From Methanothrix thermoacetophila PT (GTDB lineage Archaea > Halobacteriota > Methanosarcinia > Methanotrichales > Methanotrichaceae), in NCBI RefSeq assembly GCF_000014945.1, contig NC_008553.1:1798001-1862000 (forward strand): DNA of 64,000 bases, read 5' to 3'. This document shows positions 60,573-64,000 of this stretch, piece after piece. The notes under the pieces were generated by a model. The model was not told where the DNA came from. It saw nothing but the letters and a program-made list of their open reading frames with translations, and searched no databases. Position numbers and translations under genes: made by a program. The first letter of the stretch is position 1. Each line of letters starts with the position of its first letter.

Positions 60573-61595
60573 ACTGTGCTTCCAGCGTCTTGGGTAAACA
60601 CCGGGATCCATTATCACCCTTTCGGTCGACGCGACTATTCCGCTCTTCGCCACCATCATCTCATCGCTCGAGAGCTTCGCCCTGCCGATTGCAACCGCCT
60701 CACCCTTGAGGGTGTAGATAACAACGAAATCACCCTTGTTTATATCTGTTTCCAGGCTCAACAGACCCGGAGCCGCCAGGGGTGCGCCGTGGCAGATCGC
60801 ATCAACTGCATTATCAGATATTACGAGACCGGGAAGATGCCTGAGGGCCCTCTCAACCGGCAGAACAGCTCTCCTCAGAGCGCTCTCATCCCCGCTCTCG
60901 CGCCAGATCTCGTACGCATCTTTGAGATTGTGCAGCGTGACGAGAGTCTCGTCCTCCGCGAATGGCCCGGCCTTTGTCCTTCGCAGCTCCTCCATGTTTG
61001 CGCCGCATCCCAGCGCGAGCCCCATGTCGTAGCATAGCTTTCTGATGTACGTTCCGGCCTCGCATCCGACCTTCATCAGCACCCTCTGGCCCTCGATCTC
61101 CAGGACATCGATGTAGTATATCTTCCTGGTTCGCAGATTTCTGGCGACGCTCGACTTCAGTGGGGGCCTCTGGTATATCTCACCCGAGAACTCCTCACAG
61201 ACTTCCAGGATCTTTTTCCTGGGGACCTGCTCATGAGTCCTCATCAGACAGACGTACTCCTTGCCGGCTGTGAGCAAAAACTCCACAACCCGTGTCGCAT
61301 CACCGGTGAGCACCGGCAGTATGCCTGTCACCCTCGGATCCAGGGTGCCACTGTGCCCTGCCTTCTCCAGCCCCAGAATCCTCTTGACCCAGGCGACGAC
61401 CTCGTGGCTCGTCGGCCCCGAGGGCTTGTCGAGATTTATCGCGCCGAGCCTTAGATGCTCCTGGAGAGGTCGTCTATCTGGAAAGCAGCCATAAGATGAA
61501 TTCGTGGAGCCCTCACGCCTCACCAGCCTATCCCGGATGCGCTCTGCGGGAAGCCTGGCTCTGGGGATCCCTGCTCTGTGAGATCTGGATGTCAT
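60558..61595 (-). CDS. cbf5: tRNA/rRNA pseudouridine synthase Cbf5 (archaeal TruB family)
   Basis: Cbf5 isomerises uridine in rRNA guided by H/ACA RNAs, and can act on tRNA U55. The 345-residue product has AINLDKPSGPTSHEVVAWVK, then KAGHSGTLDPRVTGILPVL with catalytic Asp86, PLKSSVARNLRTRKIYYIDV, VGCEAGTYIRKLCYDMGLAL, and a C-terminal PUA domain (DFVVIYTLKGEAVAIGRAKL, ERVIMDPGVYPRRWKHS). The length is that of archaeal Cbf5. Its final 15 nt, including TAG at 60558-60560, are also the 5' part of tRNA-Ser. It is preceded by cmk with a 4-nt gap in the secY operon. Confidence 0.95.
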   Translation of the reverse strand: MTSRSHRAGIPRARLPAERIRDRLVRREGSTNSSYGCFPDRRPLQEHLRLGAINLDKPSGPTSHEVVAWVKRILGLEKAGHSGTLDPRVTGILPVLTGDATRVVEFLLTAGKEYVCLMRTHEQVPRKKILEVCEEFSGEIYQRPPLKSSVARNLRTRKIYYIDVLEIEGQRVLMKVGCEAGTYIRKLCYDMGLALGCGANMEELRRTKAGPFAEDETLVTLHNLKDAYEIWRESGDESALRRAVLPVERALRHLPGLVISDNAVDAICHGAPLAAPGLLSLETDINKGDFVVIYTLKGEAVAIGRAKLSSDEMMVAKSGIVASTERVIMDPGVYPRRWKHSAEVV

Positions 61596-61599
61596 AATT

Positions 61600-62118
61600 C
61601 TATTTCAGCGCCCTGATAGCTGCGAGTGCGATCGAGAGCGTGCCTCTCTCGTCCCATCTGCCTGTATCGATTATGAGATCGTATATGCTCAGATCGTTGA
61701 TGTCTATGTTGTAGTACATCTTGTATCTTCTGGCCTCGCACTCCTCCCGCGCCCTGGCCTCTGATAGGGCCTCCTCAATAGACTTGTTCTCCCTCTTTGC
61801 TATCCTGCTGGCCCTCACGCTCAACGAGGTCTTGAGCATGATCTTCAGGTCTGCATCGAGCATGTGTCCTGCAAGCCTGCCCTCGAAGATCCCGCTGCCA
61901 CTCTTCGCCAGACTCCGCTGTGCATCATCTATCAGGTAATCGATCTCCGGGCCCTGCTCTGCGAGCCTCCCGAGCTCCTTCAGCGAGAGGCCACGTTCGG
62001 CTGCGATTCTCCTGAAGAGATCGCCTGAGTTGACCCATCTCACGCCGAGCACCTCGGAGAGACCCCTCGCAAGCGTGCTCGTTCCAGAGCCGGGTGGCCC
62101 GCTGATTGTTATTATCAT
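61600..62118 (-). CDS. cmk: Cytidylate kinase
   Basis: Phosphorylates CMP and dCMP to diphosphates. The 172-residue archaeal-type protein begins MIITISGPPGSGTSTLARGL with the P-loop at 7-15, has WVNSGDLFRRIAAERGLSLK and GIFEGRLAGHM of the nucleoside-binding region, a lid with REECEARRYKMYYNIDINDL, and ends YDLIIDTGRWDERGTLSIAL. It overlaps the DUF106 gene by 4 nt (ATGA) and precedes cbf5. The order secY, DUF106, cmk, cbf5 is conserved in many euryarchaea. Confidence 0.95.
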   Translation of the reverse strand: MIITISGPPGSGTSTLARGLSEVLGVRWVNSGDLFRRIAAERGLSLKELGRLAEQGPEIDYLIDDAQRSLAKSGSGIFEGRLAGHMLDADLKIMLKTSLSVRASRIAKRENKSIEEALSEARAREECEARRYKMYYNIDINDLSIYDLIIDTGRWDERGTLSIALAAIRALK

Positions 62119-62720
62119 TCCATACCGCCGATGTCAAGCGCTTTTCTTATTATCTGGGATATCGGGATCGAGCAGACGAAGTACCAGTAGAACCAGTAGA
62201 GTATCGGCCCCCAGACGATGTGTTTGATGTTCTGCTCTCCCCAGAACGGGAAGACCATGGTTATGCTGTGCTGGTCTATGTACAGATACGCCCACATGAA
62301 GAGCGGCACAGAGACGATTCCGATGTACGCCATTGGCTTGAGCTGCATCTTCATCATCTTCCCCTGGTCGCCCATCATCTCGAGCTGCTTGTTCTGGAGA
62401 TGCTGAACGCGGGCCTGATCGCCTGCGAGCTGGGCTGCCCTCAGCTCAGCCTGGAACTCCCGCATCCTCATCTGCTGCTCCCTAAGGAAATCCCAGTCCA
62501 TCGTGTACTTTTGTATGAGGCTTGCGTACAGGCCTGTTATCGCGGCGAGCACGAAGAGCACCATGTGGAACGGCAGTATCTCTGGAAGCCATCCTATGAC
62601 CAGCTCCATGGCCATGCCTATGGCAACTCTGAACTCATGGCTCACCATTATGCCGATTGTCAGCGCAGCGCCCACGCTGAGCGCAACCGTATCGATGGAC
62701 TCTGCTATCCTGGACCTCAT
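62115..62720 (-). CDS. DUF106 membrane protein (archaeal YidC/EMC3-like insertase)
   Basis: A 201-residue protein of the Oxa1/YidC/EMC3/TMCO1 superfamily, expected to insert membrane proteins. It has an N-terminal helix (ALSVGAALTIGIMV), helices around 55 (MVLFVLAAITGLYASLIQKY), then the characteristic long polar coiled coil (DWDFLREQQMRMREFQAEL, then KQLEMMGDQGKMMKMQLKPM) and two C-terminal helices (MAYIGIVSVPLFMWAYLYI; HIVWGPILYWFYWYFVCSI). It overlaps secY and cmk by 4 nt on each side. Linkage to secY supports a translocon-associated role. Confidence 0.92.
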   Translation of the reverse strand: MRSRIAESIDTVALSVGAALTIGIMVSHEFRVAIGMAMELVIGWLPEILPFHMVLFVLAAITGLYASLIQKYTMDWDFLREQQMRMREFQAELRAAQLAGDQARVQHLQNKQLEMMGDQGKMMKMQLKPMAYIGIVSVPLFMWAYLYIDQHSITMVFPFWGEQNIKHIVWGPILYWFYWYFVCSIPISQIIRKALDIGGME

Positions 62721-64000
62721 GCGCTCTCTCCGAAGATACGCTGCATCATCGGGTACATCTCCTGGATCTGCTCGCTGGCGATCTGCTCATAGAGCCTGTA
62801 CATGATCGAAACCGCTAGCAGAAGGCCGGTACCTCCAGCGCCTCCAAGCGTTCCCAGAAGGCTCGCTATCACGGTGAGCAGCCCGATAATCGCGCCGCCT
62901 ATGACAGTCACCTTTGGTATGTATCGCTCCATGAGCCGCTCTATGCTGACCGGGCTTCTCCTGTATCCCGGTATCTGGAGGCCAGATGCATGAATCTTTG
63001 CAGCAATGCTCTTCGCCCCCATCCCGGTCGTCTCGATCCAGAATATGGCGAATATTATGCCTCCGATTATCAGGAATGCTGTGTCGGTGAGCAGGTGCAG
63101 CCAGATCTGCCATCCGGCTATCGGATTTATTCCAAGCTCCACCAGTCCTGGTGTGGATTGTGACACCATGCTTGGGATCCAGTCGCTCGGTCCGTGTATC
63201 GGCGAGAGATAGTACATCAGCCCTGAAACAGGTTGAGGTGATGTCGCGCTTATCGGAGCACCTGTGGCGGCATCGAACTTCGCCGATGAGAGGAACGTCC
63301 CGAGCCAGCTCTGGTATCCGGTGTAGACGATTCTGACTCCCTCCGCGGTAGTCTCAGCTGTCGTCACCGTACCGAGCTTTGCAGTGAGCAGCGCGCCGAG
63401 CATCTCGATGTTGGCCTGAAGCGCCCTCACGAGGATCATCGGCAGAACGCTAGCGTATACGAGCTTTACAGGGAACCTGCCTCTGGCCCCCCTAACCCTG
63501 CTGTGTGCAAGCGGGATTTCGATTCTGGTGCTCTCGACTAACACGACCAGAAGGATTATCCCCACTGTGGATATCAGCGCCAGGAGCCCGCCTGTAACGA
63601 ATATGAACTTCAGCCCCTCCGCTGTGAAGATCTCATCCAGCCCTATAAGACCCAGCCTGATAATCGATATCCATTTGGGGACGATTCCGATGGGAAGACC
63701 ACCGTCGCCTGTGGCCCAGTTGAACAGACCTGTGACAAGCTGCTGACTCACTCCCGCAACTATGAAGAGACCTACACCGGAGCCGATTCCCCATTTGGAC
63801 ACGACCTCATCCATGTAGAGTATCAGAACACCGCCCAGGCAGACCTGGAGGAATATGATCAGCGAGATGATGGATAATGATACACCAAGCGATGTGGCAA
63901 GTGCCTGGTCCGGAAGCAGGTAACCTCCGGTGATCTGCGGGAGAGCCTCGACGACGATCATCACGAAGACCAGGGCCTTCTGGGTTCCCTGGAATATGGC
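62717..64000 (-). CDS. secY: Protein translocase subunit SecY (5' end outside window)
   Basis: The channel-forming subunit of the SecYE-beta translocon. The frame is open to the right edge; the visible 427 residues contain about eight to nine membrane helices of the ten expected, with family segments such as LVFVMIVVEALPQITGGYLL, LVESTRIEIPLAHSRVRGAR, GRFPVKLVYASVLPMILVRA and the C-terminal SRYIPK-like RYIPKVTVIGGAIIGLLTVI. The missing part is roughly the first 60-70 residues. It ends overlapping the DUF106 gene (ATGA). It would be the first or an early gene of the secY-DUF106-cmk-cbf5-tRNA operon, which usually follows ribosomal protein genes. Confidence 0.95.
   Translation of the reverse strand, partial: AIFQGTQKALVFVMIVVEALPQITGGYLLPDQALATSLGVSLSIISLIIFLQVCLGGVLILYMDEVVSKWGIGSGVGLFIVAGVSQQLVTGLFNWATGDGGLPIGIVPKWISIIRLGLIGLDEIFTAEGLKFIFVTGGLLALISTVGIILLVVLVESTRIEIPLAHSRVRGARGRFPVKLVYASVLPMILVRALQANIEMLGALLTAKLGTVTTAETTAEGVRIVYTGYQSWLGTFLSSAKFDAATGAPISATSPQPVSGLMYYLSPIHGPSDWIPSMVSQSTPGLVELGINPIAGWQIWLHLLTDTAFLIIGGIIFAIFWIETTGMGAKSIAAKIHASGLQIPGYRRSPVSIERLMERYIPKVTVIGGAIIGLLTVIASLLGTLGGAGGTGLLLAVSIMYRLYEQIASEQIQEMYPMMQRIFGESA

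Overview
This window looks like the chromosome of an acetate-using methanogenic archaeon of the genus Methanothrix (Methanosaeta), most likely close to M. thermophila. That assignment is an inference from gene content and moderate-to-high G+C, not from a database match. Archaeal markers are dense: Alba, archaeosine tRNA modification (TgtA plus ArcS), aTrm56, XPD/Rad3 helicase, eIF5A, Cbf5, an intron-containing tRNA-Ser, SecY with a DUF106 protein, a tetraether-lipid-synthase-like radical SAM protein, MtrH/MtrA methyltransferase subunits and an FmdE-like protein. Many genes have a TATA box 20-30 nt before the start codon and seem to be leaderless or nearly so; internal operon genes overlap by 4 nt or follow within a few bases.

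Layout. 1-1315 (-): a stand-alone mtrA-like/mtrH pair. 1720-3204 (+): alba, purN and a HIT protein. 4005-7122 (+): tgtA-arcS. 7245-14054: an HD phosphohydrolase, an FmdE-like protein, an ATP-grasp ligase, aTrm56, two very small genes and a winged-helix protein, with repeat and possible RNA elements between them. 14267-17318 (-): a COG1361-type secreted protein with an ABC-2 exporter. 17362-19497 (-): XPD. 20223-26907: a surface-glycan locus (flippase and several glycosyltransferases) with an AT-rich foreign-looking core, followed on the other strand by glmU-like and glmS, which would supply UDP-GlcNAc. An insertion sequence (30082-30951) separates glmS from a metal-binding lipoprotein-like gene. 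32003-37443 holds serB, a TrmB-type regulator divergent from a Tes-like radical SAM gene, an HprK-like P-loop gene and eIF5A. 37633-38332 is a decayed histidine kinase. 38668-48643 holds a pentapeptide-repeat channel-like protein and a 2713-residue surface protein whose middle is eleven 249-bp tandem repeats.

48719-64000 holds a gamma-carbonic-anhydrase-like protein, a UPF0104 membrane protein, a compact four-gene operon (RLAN domain protein, RimK-type ATP-grasp, cysteine-cluster protein, GCS2-type ligase), a thioredoxin-domain DUF255 protein, a zinc-ribbon protein with pcm, two secreted surface proteins, and the secY-DUF106-cmk-cbf5-tRNA-Ser operon, cut at the right edge.

The points most worth following up are: the four-gene RLAN/RimK/YkgJ/GCS2 operon, which looks like a dedicated peptide or amide-bond ligation pathway with no assigned product; a 103-nt intergenic element present twice with a covarying hairpin (10482-10584 and 35945-36048); two genes whose only sensible starts are non-standard codons (CTG at 26981, ATA at 16200); a tRNA-Ser gene whose 5' end lies inside the cbf5 coding region; and a flippase gene that changes base composition part way through, next to a truncated glycosyltransferase relic.
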